A stretch of DNA of 64,000 nucleotides, taken from positions 62,001 through 126,000 of the forward strand of contig JACOQA010000004.1 in NCBI GenBank assembly GCA_014297435.1, read 5' to 3'. This document shows positions 1 through 8,999 of this stretch, one piece after another. The position numbers and the translations under genes are program-made. Position 1 is the first letter of the stretch; every line of letters starts with the position of its first letter. The notes beneath the pieces were generated by a model. It was given only the letters and a program-made list of their open reading frames with translations. It ran no database searches and was not told the DNA's origin. Origin of the DNA: Candidatus Nanohaloarchaea archaeon (GTDB lineage: Archaea > Nanohalarchaeota > Nanosalinia > Nanosalinales > Nanosalinaceae).

Positions 1-111
1 GTTGTTCAGAAAGCAAAAGAACATGGTAAAGAAACTGTAGTTATAGGAATGGAGCCAGGCTTTTCCACAGCACTTCAGAACGCAGCGGACGAAGTAATCG
101 AACTAGACTAA
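1..111 (+). CDS. C-terminal end of a NYN/PIN-like protein (5' truncated)
   Basis: An open frame enters from the left edge and stops at 109-111, giving 36 residues. The tail [20 protein letters not shown] is a beta strand, then a small loop, then '[13 protein letters not shown]'. That ending resembles the last strand and helix of NYN/LabA-type nuclease domains, where the nuclease asks for an 'aaDefi.l' finish. The resemblance rests on a short tail only, so the family call is weak; the coding call is good because the frame runs uninterrupted up to a membrane-protein gene starting 3 bp after the stop. Confidence 0.5.
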   Translation, partial: VVQKAKEHGKETVVIGMEPGFSTALQNAADEVIELD

Positions 112-114
112 AAA

Positions 115-435
115 ATGGCTCCGATCAACTTCAACCTTACATCTACCTTCGATCTTCTTGTAGGCATATTAATGCTGTTTACTGCATCTCCCGTCCCAGT
201 AGTTTTTGCAGAAATACACGCATTCTTTCTGATCTTCAAAGGATCTGTAACCCAGATCAAGGGATTTCCTCCCGTGATGCCAATATTTATCTTGGGTACT
301 GTAGCAGACCTAATCTCAGCAGCTATAATATATACTGGTAAACCGCCGATATTTGCTGATTACAAAGTATGGATAGCAGGATTCTTGGCTTTCAAAGGTT
401 TTTCAAGCCTTCTCGGTATAATGTCGATGAGTTAG
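115..435 (+). CDS. small membrane protein, about three to four TM segments
   Basis: This 106-residue protein is almost entirely hydrophobic, with predicted membrane segments near residues 12-32, 33-45, 52-75 and 84-104. It has only a few charged residues, mostly in the short loops (for example 'TGKPPIFADYK'). The ATG lies 3 bp after the stop of the upstream NYN-like gene, so the two are probably cotranscribed. I do not recognise a family. It is more likely a structural or accessory membrane protein than an enzyme, because no conserved polar motif is visible inside the segments. Confidence 0.7.
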   Translation: MAPINFNLTSTFDLLVGILMLFTASPVPVVFAEIHAFFLIFKGSVTQIKGFPPVMPIFILGTVADLISAAIIYTGKPPIFADYKVWIAGFLAFKGFSSLLGIMSMS

Positions 436-442
436 AAAAAAT

Positions 443-967
443 TTATCTTCTGCCCTGAAGGTTCTGATTAATTCTCTTGAGGAGCTCAATAATCTGTTCG
501 TTCTGCGACTTGAGTTCTTCAAAATCCCCTCTCTGATTGGCTACCGATTCATTCGAGGGCTGCAGTTCGTTTCTGCCTCTCTGACCCTGTCTTCCAAGAT
601 CCTGCTGATTTCCCTGACCTTGGTGTCTTTGCTGTCTCTGGTTCTGATTCTGGTTGTTTAAACCTGCGTTCTCCATTTTTCTCTTCGTCTGGCTACTAAG
701 CTGAGGTGAGCTAGAGCCTGGATCAGGTCTTCCAGCTTGGGCGTTCGGATGCTGACTGTTCTGAGATCTCTGGTTCCGGGAAGGGTTCGGATTCTGGTTT
801 CTCTGACTCTTCTGGTTGTTGTTCATATTGTTTCCAGGCGGGGGATTGTTCTGTCCCTGATTATTATTTCCTAGATCCGGTTCGTCCAGCGAGCTGTCTA
901 GATCTGCCGAGTCAAATCTGGAATCCTCATCGTTAGAGCCCGGCTTTAAGTCATCGAATACGCCCAT
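443..967 (-). CDS. Q/N-rich low-complexity protein with C-terminal helix
   Basis: The frame is open further upstream, but that stretch overlaps the divergent gene's start and promoter, so I place the start at the ATG at 965-967 (MGVFDDLKPGS), giving 174 residues. An acidic N-terminus (about 1-35) is followed by roughly 100 residues dominated by Gln, Asn, Pro, Ser and Arg with many NQ, QN and GQ runs. The last 30 residues form a heptad-like helix ('FEELKSQNEQIIELLKRINQNL') of the kind that makes coiled coils. No catalytic domain is visible. The composition suggests a disordered scaffold or condensate-forming protein, possibly partnering the divergent two-gene operon through its coiled coil. 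Function is unknown. Confidence 0.65.
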   Translation of the reverse strand: MGVFDDLKPGSNDEDSRFDSADLDSSLDEPDLGNNNQGQNNPPPGNNMNNNQKSQRNQNPNPSRNQRSQNSQHPNAQAGRPDPGSSSPQLSSQTKRKMENAGLNNQNQNQRQQRHQGQGNQQDLGRQGQRGRNELQPSNESVANQRGDFEELKSQNEQIIELLKRINQNLQGRR

Positions 968-1009
968 AGAGCCTTGTTTAAAAACTTGGTTGATAAGGTT
1001 TCCGGCCTC

Positions 1010-1017
1010 TTTAAGTA
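1010..1017 (+). promoter_or_regulatory. TATA box for the 545/900-residue operon
   Basis: The sequence TTTAAGTA is centred about 26 bp before the GTG at 1040. This is the spacing expected if transcription starts on the first base of the start codon. No Shine-Dalgarno lies between, so the mRNA is likely leaderless and the GTG start is supported. Confidence 0.6.
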
Positions 1018-1039
1018 CAAGTTTGACTAAAAACCAAGC

Positions 1040-2677
1040 GTGAGCCACGGTCACGACTACTCTGATACTGAACACTGCGAGTTCGGTCACACCTTCGTAG
1101 ACGAAGACGGTCCCAAGTACCCCCGAGAGGTAGAAGGTGAAGAAATCTACAGCTTAAGCGACTTAGAGGAAGCTACTGATGACACATTTCTGAAACCTAT
1201 AATGGGCGATCAGTGGAAAAAGATGAAAGTCAAAGGCTCACAGGGAGACGGCTTCGGAGCAATACTAGAATCAATCGACACATTTGACACTGATAAGGAC
1301 TGGGAGGTTTCAATGGTAGCCGAAGAACTTTTTGTATCGCCTCAAAGCGAACTGCATGGAAGCTACATGCAGCAGAGACAGCAGGCAGAACAAAGAGTAA
1401 AGGAAACGATGAGAAGTCTTTCCGAACAGATAAAACAGAAACATATGCTAGAACACGATATTAGGAAGCTTAGATCAAGAGCTGAAGCGATGGAAGATCA
1501 GGATGACGCAGTTCTTAAAGGTGATTTCGTCGAGTTGGTCGATTCTGCTGGAGGCGGACAAGGTGCTGCACCTGGCTCACTTGACTTCCTTAGAAACAAC
1601 AATATCTACCCTACAATCGTCTCAGACTTCAATGAAATGGATTCTGTAGAGGATCTGGAAGACGATGGAGTTTTAGGAGACCTTCCAGAGAATGAGAAAG
1701 CCATACTAAAGAAAAAATTCAAAATGTACGAGAAGTGGAAAGATCTTTACGGCTCCGAGGTACAGAGAAAACTGAGAGAGCTTAAGGGCGAACTAAGAAG
1801 CACTGAAAGATCGATCAGTGAGACAAAAAACTGGTTAGAACCTTACATCAAGGACATGGTCACGATCAACGACATGACAGCCGGCGATACAGACCAAACG
1901 AAGGGAATGAACCCTCAGTACATTTCGAGAGGCTACTCGTCCATGGAGCGCCACATGACCTATATTGCTTATCAGCCTGTGAAGCCTGAGAACGGCAACT
2001 TGGTAGAGGCAGAGGATGAGGATCATGCCACGCATTTCAAGGTAATCTACCTCCATGGCGTACTGGTAAATATAGGTAATCCTTCAGAGCCGAGACAGGT
2101 CGGGAGTGAGACCGGTGTAATGATGTGGCATCCGGCAATCGTCTGCAGACACGTCTTCGAGAGAATATTCGAGCCCAAGATTGAGGAGGCTGACAAAAAG
2201 GTCGAAACCTTAATGGAAGAGTACACCGGAGAGTTTTCACCTACGGATACCGATCTTAAAGCTGCTAGAAACGCTGAAGACTTAGCTATAAGAGATCTCA
2301 GAAAGAAAGTAGGCGAAAAACTCAGAGAAAAGGGAGAACTCGATGAAAACCAGCAAGTTCCTTTAGAGTTCTCAGCGACAATCAGGAGGATAGAAGACGG
2401 CTTCGAAAGCGTCGAAAGTATTGCTGAAGATGACAGCTACGGAGAACCTTATCTTGAAGCTTTAGAGGAAGTTCTCGGGACTACCTTCACAGGTAATGGT
2501 GATGGGGATGACTGGGAAGAACCAACTAAATTTCAGAAAAAGATTAAGAGGTTTATTGGAAGTACAGATGATTTCGATATAAATTCTGACGCACAGTATG
2601 GAGAATATTCTTTCGAACTAATCACAGACTACTATATCGATTTGAAAAAAGGTCTAGGACTTTACACGATGAAATGA
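1040..2677 (+). CDS. unknown acidic protein with central coiled coils, first gene of a two-gene operon
   Basis: This 545-residue protein starts at a GTG placed 26 bp from a TATA box. The first 85 residues are acidic. Residues about 105-150 and 225-275 are charged helical stretches ('QQRQQAEQRVKETM', 'KLRELKGELRSTERS') likely to form coiled coils. Residues about 290-390 look folded, with aromatic and hydrophobic strands (HMTYIAYQPV, FKVIYLHGVLVNIG, GVMMWHPAIVCRHVF). A further charged helix and an acidic C-terminus follow. I recognise no family. Its stop overlaps the start of the 900-residue gene in ATGA, so the two are translationally coupled and probably act together. There is no signal peptide or membrane segment, so it is probably cytosolic. 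Confidence 0.75.
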   Translation: MSHGHDYSDTEHCEFGHTFVDEDGPKYPREVEGEEIYSLSDLEEATDDTFLKPIMGDQWKKMKVKGSQGDGFGAILESIDTFDTDKDWEVSMVAEELFVSPQSELHGSYMQQRQQAEQRVKETMRSLSEQIKQKHMLEHDIRKLRSRAEAMEDQDDAVLKGDFVELVDSAGGGQGAAPGSLDFLRNNNIYPTIVSDFNEMDSVEDLEDDGVLGDLPENEKAILKKKFKMYEKWKDLYGSEVQRKLRELKGELRSTERSISETKNWLEPYIKDMVTINDMTAGDTDQTKGMNPQYISRGYSSMERHMTYIAYQPVKPENGNLVEAEDEDHATHFKVIYLHGVLVNIGNPSEPRQVGSETGVMMWHPAIVCRHVFERIFEPKIEEADKKVETLMEEYTGEFSPTDTDLKAARNAEDLAIRDLRKKVGEKLREKGELDENQQVPLEFSATIRRIEDGFESVESIAEDDSYGEPYLEALEEVLGTTFTGNGDGDDWEEPTKFQKKIKRFIGSTDDFDINSDAQYGEYSFELITDYYIDLKKGLGLYTMK

Positions 2678-5376
2678 GCGAGAACTTTATACTTCAACGG
2701 TTGAGAGAGAAGTTCAGCCCTGATGAAGAAGCTGGCACAGAGGACTTAACTGCTCTGAATTACAAGGTAGGCAATACTTCCGGAATGGACGTTACACCTG
2801 AAATACCTTCAGAATTGGCTGAAAGAGTCGGTCAAATGGCGCAGAGAGCCGGAGGAGAGATGGAGATACAGATAGGCAACCCTTCAACTTTCTATATAGA
2901 CAGGGAAGATCTCTACCACACAGTCGAAGGTCTCGGTATAGATTTCTCAATCCACAGCGATCCAAACGTTGGCTATGCTTCGCCTTACCAAGTTGGCGAG
3001 GGAGGAGGTTTTGACGGAACCTTCAACTACTTCACGCAGTACCTGCAAGCATTTGCTTCGTTCAAACTGGAGGCAGAAAGCAGATCAGATCTTAAAATAG
3101 GCAAAGAGGACGGTATAAAAATTGGAAGAATAAATCCTCACGTCTCAGTAAGCCCTCTACCTCAAACAGAACAGGAAAGAGCCCAAGGAGTAGCTCTTGA
3201 CCCCTTAGGATATAGCCTATCAAAGCTTCAGGAGAATGAAATGGAGAATAGAAGGGACGCAGGGAAGAATATTTGGGATAACGAGAATTTCCTTCGCAAA
3301 TTCTACAGACTTTTCATAGTTGATGAGCTGGAAGACAACGAATACCAACTCTTCGACAGATTCTACATTCCCTATTCAAACAAGATTGACAAAGTCTGGA
3401 GAGAAAAACAGAATGAAACACTAAATAGAATCTACGAGAATAGATCCGGAGAGTTTTCGGGAGATAAGCTGGGGGACAAGATTAAGATTATACGTGTCGC
3501 TGGTCAAGCTGACCCTGCGATCGCCAACACCTGGCTTGATATATTGGAAGAGGCAGAGGATTTTGGAGATTCTGTGGAATTCGAAATTCCAACACGTCGA
3601 GACAGACCAAATAAAGAAATCGAAGTAAACAGTTTAGTGAAACTTGATGAATTGATTAAAAATCTCAACCCTAATTATGGCATCTCTGAACTCAGAAGAC
3701 TTCCAGAAGTTTACTACTATCTTAAAAAAGAGAAGCTGGAAGGAATTTCGCGCGGTACAACCGAAAACGAATTTGATGAGGACAAAAAGGAAAGACTTTG
3801 GGAACTTCTTCAAGAGCCTTTAGAAAACGCAATTGATGACCTTTGGAATCTCAAACCCGATGATGTCCAAGAAGAGGTTAAAGAGGGAGATCCAAGGGTT
3901 TCACTTGTACCTATTAACGCAAAAATTCAAGCCGTTTCAAACCATCTTGAGATACCTAATAGAAAGATACTGGAGAAGACTTTCTCTAACCACGCCCGCT
4001 ATAAGGATAATAGTAAGACTGGTATACGGCAACATATTGAAAACATGTATGCCGGCGAGAAAGGGTATTTTGAGAATGGAGATGATAGAACTCCTTCCAA
4101 GCGACACGAAAACTTTCTCCGAGCGGTAGCAGACCAGTTTGAACAGCAGATGTGGCAGGAATCAAACGTTTTTTACAGGGTAGGACCGGCATGGGTTTCT
4201 TCATCGGAGGAAACAGTCGAAGGAGAAGAAGGCATATATCATCAAGGTTGGAGGGCTCCTAAGTTTCTATGGAAATACTTGGTTGAGAGAAAACATGACA
4301 AAGCGCATGGAGGAGACTACGATCTTGATTTAACCGATCCAAGAAAAGATAATGGATACTTTGAAGCCCTAAACGACAGAGAGTTTCAGATGGATGTTGC
4401 TGCGGCTGTAGCAGGAACCTATATGTGGTCTATGTTTACGCAGGTTGAAGCTGACTTCGACATGGAGGGTACTTCTCACTTCAAAGGCAAGAGTAAGAAG
4501 GAGTCTTGGATTGACTGGATGAACAGGTTTGGTATTGGGATAAACATGGAGACTATGGCAGGTCAGCCTAGACAGTACTTCAAGCTCTGGCGTCCTGTAC
4601 ACGTGGTAGCCGCCTGTAGAGCAATCAACATAACTGCGAGAAGCAGATTGGAAGAGGGAGATGACTTGGGCGGTAAAAATCATATGGCTTCTGAACTAGA
4701 CGACTGTCCTGTAAAGTTCACTATCGACATGGAGCACGTCTCAAGCTTCGGTGTAGATCCAATAAAGGAGATGGAGATCTGGAAAGACAGAGAGAAAGAA
4801 CTACTAGAAAATCCTGTCGAAGTTGATGGCGAAGCAATTGAAGTTCCTGGAGATTCGAATCGACCTTTAGCCAAGATGTTGAGGATGTACCACTTGACAA
4901 AACCCGGTCACGAAACCAGTGGCGGTGTAGGACACACTCACGGTCCTTTCAGAAAAGGCGACAAGGAATTGTACACATGGCTTCATAAGATGGTTAAATG
5001 GGGTTTCACAAGAACGGGAGAGTCGGGCGAGAGAGCTTCAGTTATGTATGAGGTAGGAGGGGAGCAGGTCGGAACGGTATACCAGGCTAAGCTAGCTATG
5101 GATCTTATCGAACTAGGTGTTTCACCTGATGAGCTTGATCCTTCAGTGGTTGATCCAGGAAGCGAATATAAGAGCGAAAAAGAAGCTCTTATTGCCCGTT
5201 TCTTCGATATGGATCGTACAACTTATTCGAAGGAGTGGGCGAAGATTGAGCAACATGCATTCGATCCTCTAGATGGTCTGCTAGAAGCTGAAACGTTTGA
5301 CGTTACTTTCTCGGGAAGCGCCGCTCTTGAAAATAACAATAGAATTAACGAGTTTCTCCCAGAAGAATATCAGTAA
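2674..5376 (+). CDS. giant endonuclease IV / xylose-isomerase-like TIM-barrel protein with large insertion
   Basis: This 900-residue protein shows, in order, the spaced metal-ligand motifs of the AP_endonuc_2 TIM-barrel superfamily: His94 in 'FSIHSDP', His156 in 'INPHVS', Asp685-x-x-His688 in 'DMEHVSSFGVDP', His740 in 'MYHLTKPGH', His754/His756 in 'GHTHGPFRKGD' and Glu793 in 'MYEVGGEQ'. In E. coli Nfo the order is H69, H109, D179-x-x-H182, H216, D229-x-H231, E261. Here about 530 residues separate the second His from the DxxH, against about 70 in Nfo, so a 400-450 residue insertion is inferred. The insertion is charged and helical with no motif I can name. The start overlaps the upstream stop (ATGA). 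Substrate is unknown: DNA repair and sugar isomerisation are both possible for this fold. Confidence 0.7.
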   Translation: MSENFILQRLREKFSPDEEAGTEDLTALNYKVGNTSGMDVTPEIPSELAERVGQMAQRAGGEMEIQIGNPSTFYIDREDLYHTVEGLGIDFSIHSDPNVGYASPYQVGEGGGFDGTFNYFTQYLQAFASFKLEAESRSDLKIGKEDGIKIGRINPHVSVSPLPQTEQERAQGVALDPLGYSLSKLQENEMENRRDAGKNIWDNENFLRKFYRLFIVDELEDNEYQLFDRFYIPYSNKIDKVWREKQNETLNRIYENRSGEFSGDKLGDKIKIIRVAGQADPAIANTWLDILEEAEDFGDSVEFEIPTRRDRPNKEIEVNSLVKLDELIKNLNPNYGISELRRLPEVYYYLKKEKLEGISRGTTENEFDEDKKERLWELLQEPLENAIDDLWNLKPDDVQEEVKEGDPRVSLVPINAKIQAVSNHLEIPNRKILEKTFSNHARYKDNSKTGIRQHIENMYAGEKGYFENGDDRTPSKRHENFLRAVADQFEQQMWQESNVFYRVGPAWVSSSEETVEGEEGIYHQGWRAPKFLWKYLVERKHDKAHGGDYDLDLTDPRKDNGYFEALNDREFQMDVAAAVAGTYMWSMFTQVEADFDMEGTSHFKGKSKKESWIDWMNRFGIGINMETMAGQPRQYFKLWRPVHVVAACRAINITARSRLEEGDDLGGKNHMASELDDCPVKFTIDMEHVSSFGVDPIKEMEIWKDREKELLENPVEVDGEAIEVPGDSNRPLAKMLRMYHLTKPGHETSGGVGHTHGPFRKGDKELYTWLHKMVKWGFTRTGESGERASVMYEVGGEQVGTVYQAKLAMDLIELGVSPDELDPSVVDPGSEYKSEKEALIARFFDMDRTTYSKEWAKIEQHAFDPLDGLLEAETFDVTFSGSAALENNNRINEFLPEEYQ

Positions 5377-5385
5377 CGTATTAAT

Positions 5386-6003
5386 TTAGAATATACTCTT
5401 AATCTTTTCTAGACCGTATCTCAAAGGCTCTAATCTCCTTTTAATCATCTCTTTATATCTCATTTTGCTCGAATCTCTTCCAATCTCATCAGTTTCGGGT
5501 CCGAGTGTTTCGTGTTTCTCGACATCAAGTGCTTTGCTTCCTATCCAGTCGCTTCTCTTCTTGCAGTAGTCGCTTGCAACAGTTTGAACAGTACTATCTT
5601 TATGCGTATTTTCAGCTATTCTCTCGTAGTCGTCCCAGAAGGAATCTAACTCAATATTGTAGTTTTCAACTTCAAATCCGAGGTCTTCTAACCCATAACC
5701 TTTCTCTTCCTCCATTCTTTTAGAGATGTCTTCTTCTACCACCAATGTTGGATCCCATTCTTCGTAGACCTCATCTATCGCACTTATGTGATCTTCGAAG
5801 AAGTTGTACCTGATTTGATCCTCTTCTTCGCTTGGGGAAGGATGTAGTGCAACTACGTCAGGGGCTTCTTTGTCTTCGAGAAATTCCTCGTAAAGTTCCT
5901 CGTATTCTTCTTTATCAGTATCAGTTACATCTTTCTTAGGGTGTGGTGTTCCCAGTGCTTGACCTAGGTCGCTCCACGAAAACTCGAACTCTTTTTCTAC
6001 CAC
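5386..6003 (-). CDS. acidic protein of unknown function
   Basis: I place the start at the GTG at 6001-6003 because a TATA-like element (minus-strand CTTAAAAACC, 6027-6035) lies about 28 bp upstream; a TTG at 6018 is the alternative. The 205-residue product is very acidic, with runs such as DKEEYEELYEEFLEDKEAPD, and ends in a basic helix ('MIKRRLEPLRYGLEKIK'). No domain, signal peptide or membrane segment is recognisable. It converges on the 900-residue gene with only 9 bp between stops, and is divergent from the nucleotidyltransferase gene. It may belong to the same accessory block, but position is the only evidence. Confidence 0.65.
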   Translation of the reverse strand: MVEKEFEFSWSDLGQALGTPHPKKDVTDTDKEEYEELYEEFLEDKEAPDVVALHPSPSEEEDQIRYNFFEDHISAIDEVYEEWDPTLVVEEDISKRMEEEKGYGLEDLGFEVENYNIELDSFWDDYERIAENTHKDSTVQTVASDYCKKRSDWIGSKALDVEKHETLGPETDEIGRDSSKMRYKEMIKRRLEPLRYGLEKIKSIF

Positions 6004-6067
6004 AAAGTAACAATTCAATATATAAGGTTTTTAAGTTTCCGGCTGAACAATCCTTACGTGGATTCTC

Positions 6068-7318
6068 ATGAGTTCCAAGGATAAAATGAAGAAGATGAGG
6101 GAGAAATCCCAGGAAAGAAGAATGCAAGCCGCAGAAGAGTTCTCCGAAAAACTGAAGGACAAACTCGGCGACAAAGTAAAAGTAGTAGCTGTTTGGGGCT
6201 CTGTAGCTAAAGGAGAGCACGGTCATGAATCTGATATTGACACTCTCGTAATACTAGACGATACTAAACTAAAGAAAGATGTTCCTGACGACGCAAAAAA
6301 GAAAATCAGGAGAAAAGTAACACAAGCAGCCAAAGACACGGACGATAGAATCACTATCCAGTATTTCCCTTTCCTCACCGAATTCTGGGACTCACTGAGA
6401 AAAGGAGAACCACTAGCAATCGAAGCAGTAAGAAACGGTCAACCTGTCTACGACACAGGGATCTTCATGCCTGCCAAAAGACTTCTGCAGAGAGGTAAGA
6501 TTAAAGCTACCAGAGAATCAGTCAAGAAAAGACTGAAGATGGCTGCAGCAGGATACAAGAAAGCAGAAAAGAACCTGAGAAGCTCCATCCCGCACAAGCT
6601 AGAACAGGTTATGGCAAACGCAGGACAGGCACCAATCATGCTTGTAGGAAAGAACCCGCCACCTAAAGAAAAAGTACCTGAAACACTTGGTGAAATGTTC
6701 GTAGAGAAAGACATGCTCGAAGAAGAGTATGTTGATATCGCCCAAGAACTCTACGACTTCGGCGACAAAGGGGAGAAGAACGCTAAGGAAGTGACCGGCG
6801 AAGAAGTCGAAGAACATCTAAACAAAGCTGATGACTTTGTAAGACGGATGCACAAGCTTGTCTCACAGCTAGGAGCACAGAAAAAGGTTAAAGGAATTGT
6901 AGACGACTACAAGAAGTTTCTGAAAGCTAACGTGGCAGCACTCAAAGCCAAAGACATAGAACCTCCAGAAGACCGAGATGATCTTCCAGAAGTAGTAGAA
7001 AATAACCTTGACGTCGATGAGGATCACATCGAGATGTTCGACAAATGGGAGGACGTCGTCGAAAAGGTCAAGAACAAAGAAATGGATGAAGTTAACGAGA
7101 AAGAACTTTACGAACTCAAACAGACAACGAAAGAGTTTGTCTCCCAAGTAGGTAAGGACATCCAGAAGATGAAAGAGGAAAAGGCTGAAGAGATGACGCC
7201 AGAGATGGATACTTCGGATGTTGCGAAAGCAGCCGACACTGATGAAATGATTCCTAACTTGGAGAAGAAGGCGGAGAAAGAGGTTGACGAGGATGAAGAG
7301 AACGAGGAGAAAAAATAA
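6068..7318 (+). CDS. nucleotidyltransferase-domain protein with long helical C-terminal region
   Basis: Residues about 20-120 form a minimal nucleotidyltransferase (NTP_transf_2) domain: 'VVAVWGSVAKGEHGHESDID' carries the GSxxxG..DxD signature, with a third possible carboxylate in 'ITIQYFP'. Residues about 135-280 are a helical bundle of the kind that accompanies MNT domains. The last 130 residues are charged and acidic, ending in a Glu/Lys tail. At 416 residues it is far longer than a MntA-type antitoxin (about 100-140). The family transfers nucleotides to proteins, RNA or small molecules; the target here cannot be told. A TATA-like GTTTTTAAG at 6027-6035 would give a leader of about 10 nt. 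Confidence 0.75.
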   Translation: MSSKDKMKKMREKSQERRMQAAEEFSEKLKDKLGDKVKVVAVWGSVAKGEHGHESDIDTLVILDDTKLKKDVPDDAKKKIRRKVTQAAKDTDDRITIQYFPFLTEFWDSLRKGEPLAIEAVRNGQPVYDTGIFMPAKRLLQRGKIKATRESVKKRLKMAAAGYKKAEKNLRSSIPHKLEQVMANAGQAPIMLVGKNPPPKEKVPETLGEMFVEKDMLEEEYVDIAQELYDFGDKGEKNAKEVTGEEVEEHLNKADDFVRRMHKLVSQLGAQKKVKGIVDDYKKFLKANVAALKAKDIEPPEDRDDLPEVVENNLDVDEDHIEMFDKWEDVVEKVKNKEMDEVNEKELYELKQTTKEFVSQVGKDIQKMKEEKAEEMTPEMDTSDVAKAADTDEMIPNLEKKAEKEVDEDEENEEKK

Positions 7319-7364
7319 ATCCTCAACCACAATCTTTTCTATCTAAATTTTCAATTTTTCTGTT

Positions 7365-7982
7365 ATGCAGGTCTTCTGTTTCGGCGATTCAATAACTTAT
7401 GGAGGATCCCGTTCCTGGGTCTGGAAACTGAGAAAGCATATGGAGGAGAAAGATAACAGGCGTGAAAGAGATCCGTTAGTCTACAATCTCGGTGTTCCCG
7501 TCAACACCTCCAGAGATGTTCTTGAAAGGTTTGAACAGGAGTTCGAGGCCAGACCTGACTCTGGAAAAAAAGTTGTGATCTTCCAGTTCGGCATAAATGA
7601 CGTAACCCGGTTAAGGGAGAGCAACCAGAACAGGGTAAGGATAGAGGAGTTTAGACAGAACATAGAGAACCTTTACACAAAGGCAAGAATTAAGGCCGAC
7701 GAAGTTATCTTTCTAGGATTCACTCCCGTAATAGAATCAAAGACTACCCCTCTACAAGACGACAATTCACAGAGAATAATTTTCAAGGACGTAAGAGACT
7801 ATGAGGATGAGCTACACGAGTTCTGCCGTCAGAAAAACGTAGAATTTGTTGAACTGTTCGACCTTTTCATGGAGAATGGTTACTCCGAACTTCTGGAGGA
7901 CGGATACCATCCTAACGCAGCAGGTCAGAAACTGATCTTTGAAGCAGTAAAAAACAAAATTCACAGATTGGAGACAAAATAA
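7365..7982 (+). CDS. SGNH/GDSL-family hydrolase
   Basis: This 205-residue protein has the blocks of SGNH hydrolases: 'FGDSITYGG' at residues 5-13 with the nucleophilic Ser, 'QFGINDV' near residue 70 (block III GxND) and 'DGYHPNAAG' near residue 183 (block V DxxH, the Asp/His pair). Length is normal for the family. There is no signal peptide, so it is likely a cytosolic esterase or acyl hydrolase; the substrate is unknown. It lies between the nucleotidyltransferase and the APH-type kinase in the same direction, with short gaps. Confidence 0.88.
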   Translation: MQVFCFGDSITYGGSRSWVWKLRKHMEEKDNRRERDPLVYNLGVPVNTSRDVLERFEQEFEARPDSGKKVVIFQFGINDVTRLRESNQNRVRIEEFRQNIENLYTKARIKADEVIFLGFTPVIESKTTPLQDDNSQRIIFKDVRDYEDELHEFCRQKNVEFVELFDLFMENGYSELLEDGYHPNAAGQKLIFEAVKNKIHRLETK

Positions 7983-8016
7983 ATTGGTTTAAGATTAATT
8001 CTTTTTCTCTAAGTGC

Positions 8017-8967
8017 ATGGAAAACAGCAAATCCGATGCAGAAAAGGCACTTGAAAGCCTAGGAATTGACTACAAAGACTTGGAAAGCTTGGATAGTGGA
8101 AGCGATAGCCTGTTCTCCTTCAAATCCGGAGACAAATCTCTTATTCTAAAGATGAGAGGTTTCGAACATCTTCCTGAATCCTGGTTCAGAAAAGAACCTC
8201 TCTTCCTCGAGAAAGCATCGGAGGAGTTAGATATGCCGGTTCCAGAAACTGTGGACATGAACCTAAGGGCTGAAAACCCTTACTTTGTCATGGAAATGTT
8301 AGATGGAGATTCTCTCTCAAACAGAAAACATGATCTTGGAGAGGAGGACCTCTTAGAACTGTGTTTTCAGGCAGGGAAGATACTGGGAGAGCTTCATTCC
8401 TCCACTGAGTACGACAGATATGGCTGGATCAGAGAAAGCGAGGGCGACATCGACAGGGTTAGAATGTCATGGCAGCAAGTATTCCAGGCTATGTATGATG
8501 ACCGTATCGAAGGGCTTGAAGGAACAGAGTTCGCTGAATACAGAAAAGAGGTTAAGGCGTTTGTCGAGGATCGTATTGATTTGATGAATCCGGAAGGACC
8601 AGTCCTAGGACATGATGATTATCGCCCCGGTAATATCATGGTTCAAGAAAGCGAGATAGTCGGAATAATAGACTGGGCTAGAGCATACGCCACAGATCCA
8701 TTATATGATATGGTGAAAGCGGAGATGAACTTCATGAACGAGCTCGAAACTATTGTCGATGAGGAAGAAGTTTCGAACAGATTCAGAAAAGGATACAGAA
8801 CTAGCCGTGAGCCTAATTTAGGTAAAAGAGAAGAAGTTTACCGTGCAAACACAGTTCTGGGCATGATGAATGGTTTCTCCAATCACTGGGGAAACCTTAT
8901 GGAAGAGGAAAAGAGACGAGAGAAAGCAGATTATCTTTCAGAAAAACTAGAAAACCTTATCAGATAA
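8017..8967 (+). CDS. APH-family (aminoglycoside phosphotransferase-like) kinase
   Basis: This 316-residue protein follows the APH/choline-kinase fold. The N-lobe 'LILKMRG' (about residues 45-51) holds the ATP-binding Lys. 'VLGHDDYRPGNIMV' near residue 195 is the HxDxxxxN catalytic loop, and 'GIIDWARA' near residue 214 supplies the magnesium-binding Asp. Real substrates of such archaeal proteins are usually small metabolites (amino alcohols, sugars or homoserine-like compounds), not antibiotics. The start follows an AT-rich stretch 34 bp after the SGNH gene, so cotranscription is possible. Confidence 0.88.
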   Translation: MENSKSDAEKALESLGIDYKDLESLDSGSDSLFSFKSGDKSLILKMRGFEHLPESWFRKEPLFLEKASEELDMPVPETVDMNLRAENPYFVMEMLDGDSLSNRKHDLGEEDLLELCFQAGKILGELHSSTEYDRYGWIRESEGDIDRVRMSWQQVFQAMYDDRIEGLEGTEFAEYRKEVKAFVEDRIDLMNPEGPVLGHDDYRPGNIMVQESEIVGIIDWARAYATDPLYDMVKAEMNFMNELETIVDEEEVSNRFRKGYRTSREPNLGKREEVYRANTVLGMMNGFSNHWGNLMEEEKRREKADYLSEKLENLIR

Positions 8968-8999
8968 TTATCTTCCGGACCAAAAAAATCCCTAACGTC

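Noticed and set aside
968-1090. Upstream extension of the Q/N-rich gene to a longer 215-residue protein
   Set aside because: It would overlap the divergent gene's start and promoter by about 50 bp, and the extra N-terminus is hydrophobic and out of character. The ATG at 967 fits better.
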